The position numbers and the translations under genes were made by a program. Positions 56,032 to 64,000 of a DNA stretch of 64,000 nucleotides are shown here, in pieces. The notes beneath the pieces are model-generated. The model was not told the DNA's origin. It made no database searches and was given only the letters and a program-made list of their open reading frames with translations. This DNA is from Rothia sp. ZJ932. Its GTDB lineage: Bacteria > Actinomycetota > Actinomycetes > Actinomycetales > Micrococcaceae. The stretch lies in the NCBI RefSeq assembly GCF_016924835.1, contig NZ_CP070480.1, positions 372,001 through 436,000 on the forward strand, written 5' to 3'. How positions within the stretch are numbered: the first letter of the stretch is position 1; every line of letters starts with the position of its first letter.

Positions 56032-56568
56032 GTGAATACTCAACGCGCATCCTCTGCTTTTACCCGTTACCTGCCCCGCCTTGCCTACCCGCTGGCGGTG
56101 ATTGCGACCCTCTGGATAGTCGCCGGGCGCTCACTGTTTGGCGCTGGAGGCGACCTTGTACCTGTTTTCGCTGTTAGTTTTGGGCCCATGCTGTTAGTGG
56201 CGCTGGGTATGGGTGCTGTGATGATGCGTCGTGAAGCTGCTTTGCATGTTACTCGGTCGACAACTTTTACTATTGCCCTGGTGTACGTGATTTCTTTTGT
56301 TCTTGCCCTGGTATTTGGTTTCTTAGTGCCAGATCGTATGGGCGGACGCGTGGTGTCGGCGGCATCGCAGGTATTCGGGGAGCGGTTTGTGGGTCTTTCA
56401 GCCGGGTTCGGCAATACGGCTGGAATCCTTACCCTCTGCTTCGCACTGGCTACCTATTTTCTAGCTTTGAATGAATCTAAGAAAACCCACCGCACCCTCA
56501 CCGGCATCGACCCGGAGCAAGAAGAGGAGCGGGAACGCGCGTCCTACACCTATGACTTTCTTGACTAG
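56032..56568 (+). CDS. Four-helix membrane protein, unknown
   Basis: 178 residues from GTG 56032, seven bases after TAGAAT (56019-56024), no RBS, so probably leaderless; a longer frame to 55630 overlaps the antisense HAD gene and is rejected. Helices at about 19-37, 45-68, 80-103 and 125-148 (FGNTAGILTLCFALATYFLA), then an acidic tail. No family recognised. Confidence 0.65.
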   Translation: MNTQRASSAFTRYLPRLAYPLAVIATLWIVAGRSLFGAGGDLVPVFAVSFGPMLLVALGMGAVMMRREAALHVTRSTTFTIALVYVISFVLALVFGFLVPDRMGGRVVSAASQVFGERFVGLSAGFGNTAGILTLCFALATYFLALNESKKTHRTLTGIDPEQEEERERASYTYDFLD

Positions 56569-56660
56569 GGCGTAGGGACGCTGGTGCGCGCCGACACGAT
56601 GCGCGCGGGTAGAGCTGGTGGGAGAGTCTCTTTACTGCCGCCGTGTGCCTGCCTTCGCGC

Positions 56661-56766
56661 GGTGTAACCACGAAAAATCGGAGGTGACCGCGAAAAGTAA
56701 TGCTGACCGCACATGTCATGGTCACCATTACTTTTCGCGGTCACCTTTTACTTTTGGTGGTCACCT
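56661..56766. repeat. Four-copy inverted repeat cluster
   Basis: AGGTGACCGCGAAAAGTAATG (56682-56702) is perfectly inverted at 56726-56746. A degenerate copy precedes it (GGTGTAACCACGAAAAATC from 56661) and a further inverted copy follows (TTTACTTTTGGTGGTCACCT, 56747-56766). The arrangement is two direct then two inverted units around a 23-base centre. Role unknown: operator array, bidirectional terminator or repeat element. Confidence 0.8.
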
Positions 56767-56842
56767 CTGGCGCGGTGGTGTCCCCGGGTGTGCCTGAGCT
56801 TTGTAGCGGAGTGCCGATGCTTGCCGTAGAACGTAGAAAGCG

Positions 56843-56867
56843 GGAACACGCTTTACAAAATAAAGTT
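56843..56867 (+). promoter_or_regulatory. SigH-like promoter for clpB
   Basis: GGAAC at 56843-56847 and GTT at 56865-56867 with 18 bases between GGAA and GTT fit the actinobacterial SigH/SigR consensus GGAA-N18-GTT. It overlaps the HAIR-like repeat. Confidence 0.5.
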
Positions 56868-56885
56868 GAGCGTAGTACACTCAAT
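56865..56885. promoter_or_regulatory. HAIR-like element (HspR operator) upstream of clpB
   Basis: GTTGAGC-N7-ACTCAAT matches HAIR (CTTGAGT-N7-ACTCAAG) in 11 of 14 arm positions with exact spacing, 80 bases before the clpB ATG. Confidence 0.8.
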
Positions 56886-56965
56886 TTATCTAAAAGGAAC
56901 GGACGCAGGTAGTCGGCTTGCCAGCCCAAAACCAGCGCTCCTCACCAACGATCACTAGAGGAACA

Positions 56966-59560
56966 ATGAACACCAAATTCACCACCAAATCGCAAGAAGC
57001 CATTTCGGCAGCGAATATGAACGCCCAAACAGCGGGCAACCCCAGTATTGAACCGGCACACCTGCTCAAAGCACTCATAGACCAGCGCGAAGGCGTTGCA
57101 GTCGCCGTGCTCAAAGCAGCCGGCGCAGATGTGGATGCTATCTCAGTGGCAGCATCCACCGTTATCAAGAAACTACCGAGCGCCCAGGGCTCGTCAACCG
57201 CCCAAGCCCAGTTCTCGCGGGCTACCCTGAGCGCCCTGCAAACAGCGCAGACCAAAGCTGAGCAACTCGGCGACGAATACGTTTCAACTGAACTTCTGCT
57301 CCTGGGCATCGCCAGCGGTAACGATGACGCCGCCCGCGCGCTCACCGACAACGGTGCGTCTGCCCAGGTGCTTGAATCAACTATTCCGAGTGTAAGAGGA
57401 GGTCGCACCGTGAATACCCCAGACCCCGAGGGCACCTTTCAAGCCATCGAAAAGTACGGCACCGATCTCACCGCAGTAGCACGCGAGGGTAAACTCGACC
57501 CCGTGATTGGGCGCGATAGCGAAATTCGCCGCGTCATTCAGGTACTCTCACGCCGCACCAAGAACAATCCCGTTCTCATTGGTGAACCCGGCGTCGGTAA
57601 AACCGCCGTGGTAGAAGGTCTTGCCCAGCGCATGGTTTCGGGCGATGTGCCTGAATCTCTGCGCGGTAAAACCCTTATTAGCCTTGACCTCGGTGCAATG
57701 GTTGCTGGCGCTAAATACCGCGGTGAGTTTGAGGAACGACTCAAGGCTGTTCTCGAAGAGATCAAAAAGTCTGAAGGTCAGATTGTGACCTTCATCGACG
57801 AGATCCACACCGTGGTAGGTGCCGGTGCTACCGAAGGTTCCATGGACGCGGGCAATATGCTCAAACCCATGCTTGCCCGCGGTGAACTGCGCCTGATCGG
57901 TGCCACCACCTTGGACGAGTACCGCGAAAACATCGAGAAAGACGCTGCCCTCGAACGTCGCTTTCAGCAGGTTTACGTGGGGGAGCCGTCGGTCGATGAC
58001 ACCATCGGTATTCTGCGCGGACTCAAAGAACGCTACGAAGCTCACCACAAGGTATCCATCGCAGACTCAGCCCTGGTGGCAGCTGCGAACCTGTCTAACC
58101 GCTACATTCCCTCGCGTCAGCTGCCGGATAAAGCGATTGACCTGATCGATGAGGCAGCATCGCGTCTGCGTATGGAAATTGACTCGGCACCCGAGGAAAT
58201 CGACCAGCTGCGTCGCGCCGTTGACCGTCTCACCATGGAAGAGCTGGCACTTGCTGACGAAACCGACCCCGCATCGGTAGAGCGTTTGGAGGCTCTGCGT
58301 GCCGATATGGCAGATAAAAAAGAGCAGCTGGACGCGCTGAACTCCCGCTGGGAAGCCGAGAAAGCTGGACTCAATAAGGTAGGTGAACTTAAATCTCAGA
58401 TTGATGAGCTGCGCTCTAAAGCTGAGGTCGCCCAGCGCGAAGGCAACCTAGCAGATGCCTCCCGCATCCTCTACGGTGAAATTCCCGCGCTTGAAGCTCA
58501 GCTTGCCGAGGCACACCAGGAGGAAGCCGCAGCGTCCTCAACCGAGACTATGGTTTCTGAAGAGGTGACCGCAGACGATATTGCCGAGGTCATCTCAGCC
58601 TGGACGGGTATTCCCGCCGGGCGTATGCTGCAGGGCGAATCTGAGAAGCTGCTACGCATGGAAGAAGAATTGGGCAAGCGCCTGATTGGTCAGCGCAAGG
58701 CAGTCACAGCCGTTGCGGACGCGGTTCGCCGTTCACGCGCGGGTATCTCAGACCCTGACCGCCCGATTGGTTCCTTCATGTTCTTGGGCCCCACCGGTGT
58801 CGGTAAGACTGAGCTGGCTAAGGCACTGGCTGAGTTCCAGTTTGATGATGAGCGCGCGCTGGTGCGTATCGACATGAGCGAGTATGCCGAGAAGCACGCG
58901 GTAGCCCGCTTGGTCGGTGCCCCTCCCGGGTACGTGGGTTACGAAGAAGGTGGTCAGCTGACCGAGGCTGTGCGCCGTCGTCCCTACTCGGTGGTTTTGC
59001 TCGACGAGGTCGAAAAGGCTCACCCGGAGGTCTTCGACATTCTCTTGCAGGTACTTGATGATGGACGTCTGACCGACGGCCAGGGGCGCACCGTCGATTT
59101 CCGCAACGTGATTTTGATTCTGACCTCAAACATGGGCTCGCAGTTCTTGATTGACCAGAACCTCGATGAGGACGCGCGTACCTCCGCGGTAATGGGAGTG
59201 GTCAATGCCTCTTTCAAGCCGGAGTTCCTCAACCGCTTAGATGACATCATCATGTTTGAGCCGCTCAGCGCAGAGGATTTGGGTAAGATTGTTAGCCTAC
59301 AAATTGATGCTATGGGTAAGCGCCTGGTTGATCGTCGCTTGAGCCTGGACGTTACCGATGCTGCTCTTGAGTGGCTGGGGCTTGCCGGGTACGATCCTAG
59401 CTACGGTGCGCGTCCGCTGCGTCGCCTGGTGCAACGCGAAATTGGTGACCGTCTGGCGAAGGGAATCCTCGCCGGTGAGGTTCGCGACGGAGATACCGTG
59501 CAGGTGGACGTGAACCCCGACGTTTCGATGGACGGGCTCACTGTCACCGCTAGCCGCTAA
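56966..59560 (+). CDS. clpB: ATP-dependent disaggregase ClpB
   Basis: 864 residues from ATG 56966 (AGAGGAACA upstream; a longer frame to 56918 lacks a RBS). Class I AAA+ Hsp100: N-domain (1-145), NBD1 with Walker A GEPGVGKT and Walker [16 protein letters not shown], the coiled-coil middle domain (about 400-535, [20 protein letters not shown] to ALEAQLAEA) that marks ClpB rather than ClpC/A, and NBD2 with [17 protein letters not shown] and [15 protein letters not shown], ending [13 protein letters not shown]. Works with DnaK to rescue aggregates. HAIR and SigH-like sites indicate heat/oxidative control. Confidence 0.96.
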   Translation: MNTKFTTKSQEAISAANMNAQTAGNPSIEPAHLLKALIDQREGVAVAVLKAAGADVDAISVAASTVIKKLPSAQGSSTAQAQFSRATLSALQTAQTKAEQLGDEYVSTELLLLGIASGNDDAARALTDNGASAQVLESTIPSVRGGRTVNTPDPEGTFQAIEKYGTDLTAVAREGKLDPVIGRDSEIRRVIQVLSRRTKNNPVLIGEPGVGKTAVVEGLAQRMVSGDVPESLRGKTLISLDLGAMVAGAKYRGEFEERLKAVLEEIKKSEGQIVTFIDEIHTVVGAGATEGSMDAGNMLKPMLARGELRLIGATTLDEYRENIEKDAALERRFQQVYVGEPSVDDTIGILRGLKERYEAHHKVSIADSALVAAANLSNRYIPSRQLPDKAIDLIDEAASRLRMEIDSAPEEIDQLRRAVDRLTMEELALADETDPASVERLEALRADMADKKEQLDALNSRWEAEKAGLNKVGELKSQIDELRSKAEVAQREGNLADASRILYGEIPALEAQLAEAHQEEAAASSTETMVSEEVTADDIAEVISAWTGIPAGRMLQGESEKLLRMEEELGKRLIGQRKAVTAVADAVRRSRAGISDPDRPIGSFMFLGPTGVGKTELAKALAEFQFDDERALVRIDMSEYAEKHAVARLVGAPPGYVGYEEGGQLTEAVRRRPYSVVLLDEVEKAHPEVFDILLQVLDDGRLTDGQGRTVDFRNVILILTSNMGSQFLIDQNLDEDARTSAVMGVVNASFKPEFLNRLDDIIMFEPLSAEDLGKIVSLQIDAMGKRLVDRRLSLDVTDAALEWLGLAGYDPSYGARPLRRLVQREIGDRLAKGILAGEVRDGDTVQVDVNPDVSMDGLTVTASR

Positions 59561-59589
59561 AACCTGACTAAGTGAACAACGCTAAAAAT

Positions 59590-59638
59590 AAAAACCGGCC
59601 TTCCAGACCTCACAAAAAGGTGTGGAACGCCGGTTTTT
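59590..59638. terminator. Bidirectional terminator after clpB
   Basis: AAAAACCGGC (59590-59599) and GCCGGTTTTT (59629-59638) with further inner pairing (TTCCA, ACCT). Confidence 0.9.
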
Positions 59639-59787
59639 CTGCGCTATGCGAGATAACACCTGAAAAATCATCAGAGGCTTCTTTTAGGTCTGAGCTGACG
59701 GGCAACAACCGCTGAATCGGGGATGCTGGTGGTCTCTTGTAGCGGGTGTAGCATTGTGAGTCGTCCTCGCCGGGCATAATGGAAAAT

Positions 59788-60759
59788 ATGCAAACCTTCG
59801 TTTCGTCTTCTGCTGAATATGCCAACGCTGAGTCTTTACAACGCGCTGATATTGCTACCACGCACGCTGCAGCCTTGCGCTCTATCTCAAGGGTTGTGGA
59901 GGATGCTGGCGTCCATTCTGATACTGGAGCTGCCGCCGCCGGTATCGCTCAGATGCTAGATATTGGGGGAGTGCTGGTACTTACTGGCGCCGGGGTTTCG
60001 ACCGACTCGGGAATACCCGACTACCGCGGTCCTAACGGCTCGTTGCGTCGCCACCGCCCCATGACCTACCAAGAGTTTAAGTATGACGCCGGTGCCCGCC
60101 ACCGCTACTGGGCTCGTTCGTATGTGGGCTGGCGGCAAATGAAAAACGCTCAGCCGAATATAGTTCATTACGCATTAGCTGAATTAGAAGAAGCCGGAAA
60201 AGTATTAGCGATTATTACTCAAAATGTTGATGGGCTACATTCAGCAGCGGGCGCTCGGCAGGTTTTACCTTTGCACGGTGATCTTTCAAAGATTGAATGT
60301 TTAGATTGCGGTTTTGTTGAACCCCGCACCGCTTTAGACCAGCGCTTAGAAAACGCTAACCCCGGTTATCTCGAACGTTTGGACAATGCTGAATTGCAGG
60401 TCAATCCCGATGGCGACGTTGATCTTTCAGATTCTTTTATCGCTGATTTTCAGATGGTGGGATGCTTGAGCTGCGGTTCTGAGAAACTCAAACCCAACGT
60501 GGTCTACTTTGGGGAGAGCGTTCCGACACCCCGCAAGGAGCAGGCGAAGCAGCTACTGGAGCAATCTTCATCTCTTCTCATTGTTGGCTCATCGGTTGCG
60601 GTCATGAGCGGTTACAAACTGGTACTTGACACTCTGCGGGCCGGAAAACCTGTGGGCATCATCAACGCTGGCCCCACCCGAGCTGACCGTAAAGCAACCT
60701 ACCTCTGGCGCGCGTCCGCCCGTGACGCTCTCGAAGAACTCATCGACCGGGTGCTATAA
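59788..60759 (+). CDS. Sir2-family NAD-dependent protein deacylase
   Basis: 323 residues from ATG 59788 (an ATG at 59779 is inside the -10 CATAAT, so the later one fits a leaderless start). Sirtuin motifs: LTGAGVSTDSGIPDYRG, ITQNVDGLH, catalytic His in LPLHGDLSKIEC, zinc cysteines CLDC and CLSC, NVVYFGESVP and IVGSSVAVMSGYKL. It would remove acyl groups from lysines using NAD. The middle third (about 60130-60390) uses many TTA and ATT codons, unlike its ends and neighbours. Confidence 0.92.
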   Translation: MQTFVSSSAEYANAESLQRADIATTHAAALRSISRVVEDAGVHSDTGAAAAGIAQMLDIGGVLVLTGAGVSTDSGIPDYRGPNGSLRRHRPMTYQEFKYDAGARHRYWARSYVGWRQMKNAQPNIVHYALAELEEAGKVLAIITQNVDGLHSAAGARQVLPLHGDLSKIECLDCGFVEPRTALDQRLENANPGYLERLDNAELQVNPDGDVDLSDSFIADFQMVGCLSCGSEKLKPNVVYFGESVPTPRKEQAKQLLEQSSSLLIVGSSVAVMSGYKLVLDTLRAGKPVGIINAGPTRADRKATYLWRASARDALEELIDRVL

Positions 60760-60981
60760 ATACCCGCTCCGCCCTGAATCTTGTATGCTCTGAACCTCAT
60801 AAACGCAGGGCAGAGGGCTTTTGACCGTGAAAATGCTGGCAGTTGGGCTTTTTGGCGTAACGCAACGAGCATATACGGCAAAAACCATGTACCCTTAACA
60901 GACGAAAGACGTAAACCCGATTTTCGTTGCGTCGTGAACACACGCGTACCGGAACACGATCGATGCAGAGGGGGTCACGCC

Positions 60982-61194
60982 ATGGGGCGCGGCCGTCAAA
61001 AGGCTAAAGCAACGCGGCAGGCACGGGAAATGAAATACTTCGTTCCCGATACCGACTACTCAGCTCTTGAACGCGAGCTCAGTACCGCCAAAAATGATGA
61101 CTACTCATCGTACGCTGATAAGTACAACGATGAGGATGACGATTACTCAGAGTACGTCGATAAGTACAGCGCCGACTACTCTGATAAGAAGTAG
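60982..61194 (+). CDS. DUF3073 small acidic protein
   Basis: 70 residues from ATG 60982 with GAGGGGG upstream; a longer frame to 60781 has no RBS. MGRGRQKAKATRQAREMKYF is the conserved basic N-terminus of DUF3073, followed by an Asp/Tyr-rich tail with three imperfect repeats (YSSYADKYN, YSEYVDKYS, YSDKK). Actinobacteria-specific, function unknown. Confidence 0.88.
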   Translation: MGRGRQKAKATRQAREMKYFVPDTDYSALERELSTAKNDDYSSYADKYNDEDDDYSEYVDKYSADYSDKK

Positions 61195-61238
61195 TGCCCT
61201 AGCTCATTAAGTAGGGTTCTACCTCTTAACTTTTTCAC

Positions 61239-61276
61239 GTTAACGCCTCCGCACTTACCTGTGCGGGGGCGTTAAC
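61239..61276. terminator. Terminator-like hairpin after DUF3073
   Basis: GTTAACGCCTCCGCAC (61239-61254) and GTGCGGGGGCGTTAAC (61261-61276), one mismatch, six-base loop. No long T run; between convergent genes. Confidence 0.7.
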
Positions 61277-61369
61277 TGCGCCTTCTTAGCTGTCGATTTA
61301 CTCAGGCGATTCACGCTTACAACTCACCTATGCTGCTGCGTCCTTACACTGTCTGCTTTTTGAGAAGTC

Positions 61370-62032
61370 TCAATGCAGCCTAATCACTTCATCGCAAAGA
61401 TGCATCACTTCTTCGTCATGGGTTGCTAGCACAACGGTTTTACCTGCTTCTGCGAGGGTGCGGAAAAGCTTCATGATCTCTTGTCTCAGCTGAGCATCAA
61501 GTGCTGATGTTGGTTCATCAGCAATGATAATTTCAGGGTCGTTGACTAAGGCTCGGGCAATCGTTACGCGCTGCTTTTCACAGCCTGAGAGCATCTTGAC
61601 CTTGCGGGAGGACTTCAAACTGAAACGGGCGCTTTCAAGTGCCTGCTCCACCCGCTGTTTTCTTTCTGCCCTAGTGAGTTTTTCTGTGCTAGCTAGTAGG
61701 GGAAGCTCAACATTTGCGTACACACTTTCAGCTTCAAGGAGGCGAAAATCTTGGAAAATAAAACCGATGTGGTGGCAGCGAAACGAAGTGGCGGCTTTGG
61801 CATCTGAATAGTTGAGAGGCTGTCCGAGTATTTCTACGCTACCACTATCTGGTTTCTCCTGGGCAGAGATAACGGAGAGCAGGGTGGATTTTCCTGACCC
61901 TGAGGGCCCGCACACCGCATAGACCCTGTGAGGGTAGAAAGTCAGGCTAACTTCGGAAAGCACAGTTTGGGAGGATTCGCTTTCTGTAAAACTTTTCGAG
62001 ATGCCCTGTGCCAAGATGGATGGATGTTCCAT
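61370..62032 (-). CDS. ABC transporter ATP-binding protein (LolD/MacB-like)
   Basis: 220 residues. Walker A GPSGSGKSTLLSVI, Q-loop GFIFQDFRLLEAESVYANVE, Walker B IIIADEPTSALDAQ and switch ATHDEEV are intact; the signature loop reads MLSGCEKQRVTIARAL, with Cys-Glu in place of the usual Gly-Gln. It is the last gene of an AT-richer minus-strand module with two membrane proteins and would drive an FtsX/MacB-type, mechanotransmission-like exporter. Substrate unknown; similar modules accompany lactococcin-972-type bacteriocins. Confidence 0.85.
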   Translation of the reverse strand: MEHPSILAQGISKSFTESESSQTVLSEVSLTFYPHRVYAVCGPSGSGKSTLLSVISAQEKPDSGSVEILGQPLNYSDAKAATSFRCHHIGFIFQDFRLLEAESVYANVELPLLASTEKLTRAERKQRVEQALESARFSLKSSRKVKMLSGCEKQRVTIARALVNDPEIIIADEPTSALDAQLRQEIMKLFRTLAEAGKTVVLATHDEEVMHLCDEVIRLH

Positions 62033-62044
62033 GTGTATTAGTCC

Positions 62045-63178
62045 TTAGGTGCTCTTTTTACGATAACTGATGTAGAAAAATGCGGTAGCTAGATGCACTA
62101 GGAGGCAAAAGAATAAACAGAGCAACAAGGTCAGAGAAAAGTTGCTGCTTTCATTCATGAAGAGTGAATAAAGTATTTCTGTTGCTAAATACCCGCATAC
62201 CAGAGGGAGGGAGAAAGAAATAAAAACTAGAATCTCTATGCGCAGTACACGAAAAAATGGTGTATGCGCATATATTTCTTCCACCTGAAAAGTATTCACC
62301 CTGAGGCTTATCAGCCATAGCAGCGTTTGTGTAGCTAAGACAAAGAAGGATAGTAGGACAAGGTGGGGTAGCGCTGTGAATAGTCTTTCACTCATCATGC
62401 CCTGTTGAATGGACTGAGGAAATACCTGTTGCTGGTTTACCGCTTGCAGTGTGTAGCTGATGTTTGCGCCCCTAATGGTTAGAGGGAAAGCCGCTAATTT
62501 TTCTTCAGCTTCTTGCACGGCGCAGACGCAGATGAGTCCCCTTTCAATTTCCTCTAAACCAATAGCAGGATTGGAAAGAAAATCATTTTCAAAATCTTCC
62601 AGGTGGCTCGGGTGTGCCAGTAGAAAACCACTCTGATCAGCACGGATTTCTTGCTGCTTTCCATCGATCCAGGAATAAGTGCTAGCGCTTTCATCGTGAA
62701 GGGTCAGAGGGCTTCCCCTAAAGGTTGTGCCCGTTAGTTCTGGGATGGTGCCATAAAGGTTGTACCCCGCATCAGAGCCTGGGATGGGGACGATGGCGTC
62801 CCCCAGCTCCAAATGCTGGGCTGCTGAAAAAATGATGTATCCGCTGGTTAGATGGTGTTCTTCAGAAAAAGTCGCGTCACTATAGTCAGGAGCAGTAATT
62901 GCGCTGAGATTTGCTATGAAACGCATTTTGGGGTTCTTGGTCAGCAGTTCTTGTAGGTAGGAGTTTGCTGATGTCTCGTGGCTAGAAGCAGGGGCAGGAA
63001 GTGCCTTAAAATAGCTGGTTTCTTGCGGACTCTTCTGGAGCTCAATGGAAGGTGCCGGGGGCATAATGTTGAGTGCGAGAGTAGAGATGCACACAAGTAT
63101 AAAGGATGCAAGAGCTAGCAAAGAGGTGAAGATTCCGGTTGCCCGGACATCTGCAAGGAGTCTTTTAATATAGAACAT
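62045..63178 (-). CDS. ABC-associated integral membrane protein (bacteriocin-type permease)
   Basis: 377 residues: N-terminal helix (TGIFTSLLALASFILVCIST), a large extracytoplasmic domain (about 40-265), and three C-terminal helices (LPHLVLLSFFVLATQTLLWL, FRVLRIEILVFISFSLPLV, FSLTLLLCLFFCLLVHLA). This 1+3 layout is that of MacB/FtsX-type permeases and of bacteriocin-associated integral membrane proteins (DUF1430-like). Its start overlaps the upstream membrane gene by 14 bases and the ATPase gene starts 12 bases after its stop. Base composition is AT-rich relative to the rest. Confidence 0.7.
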   Translation of the reverse strand: MFYIKRLLADVRATGIFTSLLALASFILVCISTLALNIMPPAPSIELQKSPQETSYFKALPAPASSHETSANSYLQELLTKNPKMRFIANLSAITAPDYSDATFSEEHHLTSGYIIFSAAQHLELGDAIVPIPGSDAGYNLYGTIPELTGTTFRGSPLTLHDESASTYSWIDGKQQEIRADQSGFLLAHPSHLEDFENDFLSNPAIGLEEIERGLICVCAVQEAEEKLAAFPLTIRGANISYTLQAVNQQQVFPQSIQQGMMSERLFTALPHLVLLSFFVLATQTLLWLISLRVNTFQVEEIYAHTPFFRVLRIEILVFISFSLPLVCGYLATEILYSLFMNESSNFSLTLLLCLFFCLLVHLATAFFYISYRKKST

Positions 63179-64000
63179 GAGATGCGCACCTCCTGATAGC
63201 GTAGTAAATGTAGGCAGAGTAAAGAAGAAGCTGATAGCAGTAAATGACTGCCAAACAGGAAAAAGAAATAATGGCGAGGTGCTGCCAGGTAACGAAAGAG
63301 TTACCTCCGGTGAGGAAGTAGGTAGCTAGGCTAATGAGAATCGCAGGCAGCAGGAGCTGAATCTGTAGAGCTAAAAGACTGGAGAGTTGGCTTCTCAGCG
63401 TGCGGGAACGCGACATTCCTAGAAGAGCGGAAACCAGTATTTTTTCCTTTTGCTGATAGACGATGACATACGTCATGAGCGCCAGGGCTAGAAAGGGAAT
63501 AGAAGACCAGAGTAATGCCGGTGCGTATGTTGTGTCGCTGGTAGCTGAGGGAAGAGCTCCTGCAGGGATTTCAAAAGCAGTGATTCCTCGGGATTTAAAG
63601 GTAGCAAGAATGCGTTCTTCTTCTAGCGGATGCGAGGAGGCAAGCAATAAGTAGGAATAGGCGCCTTCCAGGCAGGATCCCCAGGGGTAGACAATACGTG
63701 TGTTTTGATAAGGGGAAACTAGGCTACTGTTTATTTCTGAGGTGGGAAGCCCACAGGTTTCTATGATCTCGGTGTTGATTCCTTCACTAACTAAGACGTG
63801 GTTTTGGTTCTGCGGAAATTCTTCATTCAGAAAGCCCTGCTGGGAGTAGATAGATATAACGCTAAAGTTTGCGTCTGTAGAAGCTACTAGGGAAGTGTTG
63901 AGCGTATCTGCTATTTCTTTGAGGGTTGCTTGATTAAGGGTGCTGAGAGTATTTTGGTAGAGCTTAATGGTTTGAGTATTTGTATAAGCTCGTGCAGAGG
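63165..64000 (-). CDS. ABC-associated integral membrane protein, partial (N-terminus beyond right edge)
   Basis: The frame is open from the stop at 63165 to the window end, about 277 codons, with no start needed inside. The visible part is an extracytoplasmic domain (for example ETCGLPTSEINSSLVSPYQN and EGAYSYLLLASSHPLEEERI) followed by three helices: LLWSSIPFLALALMTYVIVY, LQIQLLLPAILISLATYFL and HLAIISFSCLAVIYCYQLLL, with the coupling-helix-like KEKILVSALLGMSRSRTLRS between. It looks like a permease half that partners the next gene. A TTG-initiated 160-codon version is too short and rejected. Confidence 0.7.
   Translation of the reverse strand, partial: SARAYTNTQTIKLYQNTLSTLNQATLKEIADTLNTSLVASTDANFSVISIYSQQGFLNEEFPQNQNHVLVSEGINTEIIETCGLPTSEINSSLVSPYQNTRIVYPWGSCLEGAYSYLLLASSHPLEEERILATFKSRGITAFEIPAGALPSATSDTTYAPALLWSSIPFLALALMTYVIVYQQKEKILVSALLGMSRSRTLRSQLSSLLALQIQLLLPAILISLATYFLTGGNSFVTWQHLAIISFSCLAVIYCYQLLLYSAYIYYAIRRCASHVLY

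Noticed and set aside
63165-63647. Complete 160-residue membrane protein
   Set aside because: The frame remains open to the window edge and the upstream part is protein-like, so the gene is longer and cut by the edge.

Overview
The window is chromosomal DNA of an actinobacterium of intermediate G+C content. The combination points to a Rothia-like member of the Micrococcaceae (inference; no rRNA is present). The evidence is an IdeR/DtxR repressor very close to the mycobacterial type, small actinobacterial families (DUF3073, DUF3263, DUF3027, LytR C-terminal), an orphan groEL2-type gene behind a CIRCE-like repeat, clpB behind a HAIR-like repeat, a solo WXG100 protein, and many genes whose start codon sits 6-7 bases after a -10 box (leaderless type). 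I see no transposase, prophage, CRISPR array or rRNA; one tRNA (Arg, CCT) is present.

Layout, left to right. 1-5581 (minus) is a peptide-type ABC uptake operon: Tat-lipoprotein binding protein, permease, a fused permease-ATPase and a second ATPase cut by the left edge. A divergent GntR/FCD regulator follows. 6801-9538 is metQ-metN-metI. 9635-11055 (minus) is a membrane protein and a HAD hydrolase; 11096-12781 holds two histidine-phosphatase genes and a VanZ-like gene. 12922-18977 carries the fructose PTS operon (DeoR regulator, fruK, fruA) followed by ptsI and ptsH, so a sugar-specific permease and the general PTS proteins lie together. 19223-24383 has a Fem/MurM-like peptidyltransferase and two tandem ThrE-type exporters. 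24392-30889 holds ung, DUF3263, a LytR-C protein, groEL, a secreted SGNH-like protein and rlmC.

30890-34907 is an accessory patch: decayed DNA with the relic of a flavoprotein disulfide reductase, isochorismate synthase, a convergent Sfp-type phosphopantetheinyl transferase, an RNase H/NTF2 fusion and a solo WXG100 gene. 35191-37364 is a two-component system whose 3' flank carries a cluster of DnaA-box-like sequences. 37463-40609 contains a small membrane protein, DUF3027, serC and ideR. 41090-41826 is a c-di-AMP (ydaO) riboswitch in front of an NlpC/P60 cell-wall hydrolase. 42034-49935 holds small membrane proteins, a DUF4031-HD fusion, tRNA-Arg, pcrA, a SoxG-like protein and sucCD.

50084-55211 is a metal-homeostasis and surface patch: a Tat-secreted protein gene broken by two stop codons, an LAxTG-anchored surface protein behind a Fur/Zur-like 9-1-9 palindrome, a rubrerythrin-VIT1 fusion transporter behind what reads as a yybP-ykoY manganese riboswitch with a terminator switch, and dps. 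55324-61194 contains a HAD hydrolase, a membrane protein, a four-copy intergenic repeat, clpB (HAIR plus SigH-like promoter), a sirtuin and DUF3073. 61370-64000 (minus) is an AT-richer ABC module of bacteriocin/FtsX-like type that runs off the right edge.

The strongest items for a second look are the Mn riboswitch/rubrerythrin-VIT pair, the Zur-like box and corrected start of the anchored protein, the c-di-AMP riboswitch, the DnaA-box cluster, the RNase H-NTF2 fusion, the nonsense-split Tat protein and the widespread leaderless promoter layout. All family names come from reading sequence motifs by eye; no database search was run.
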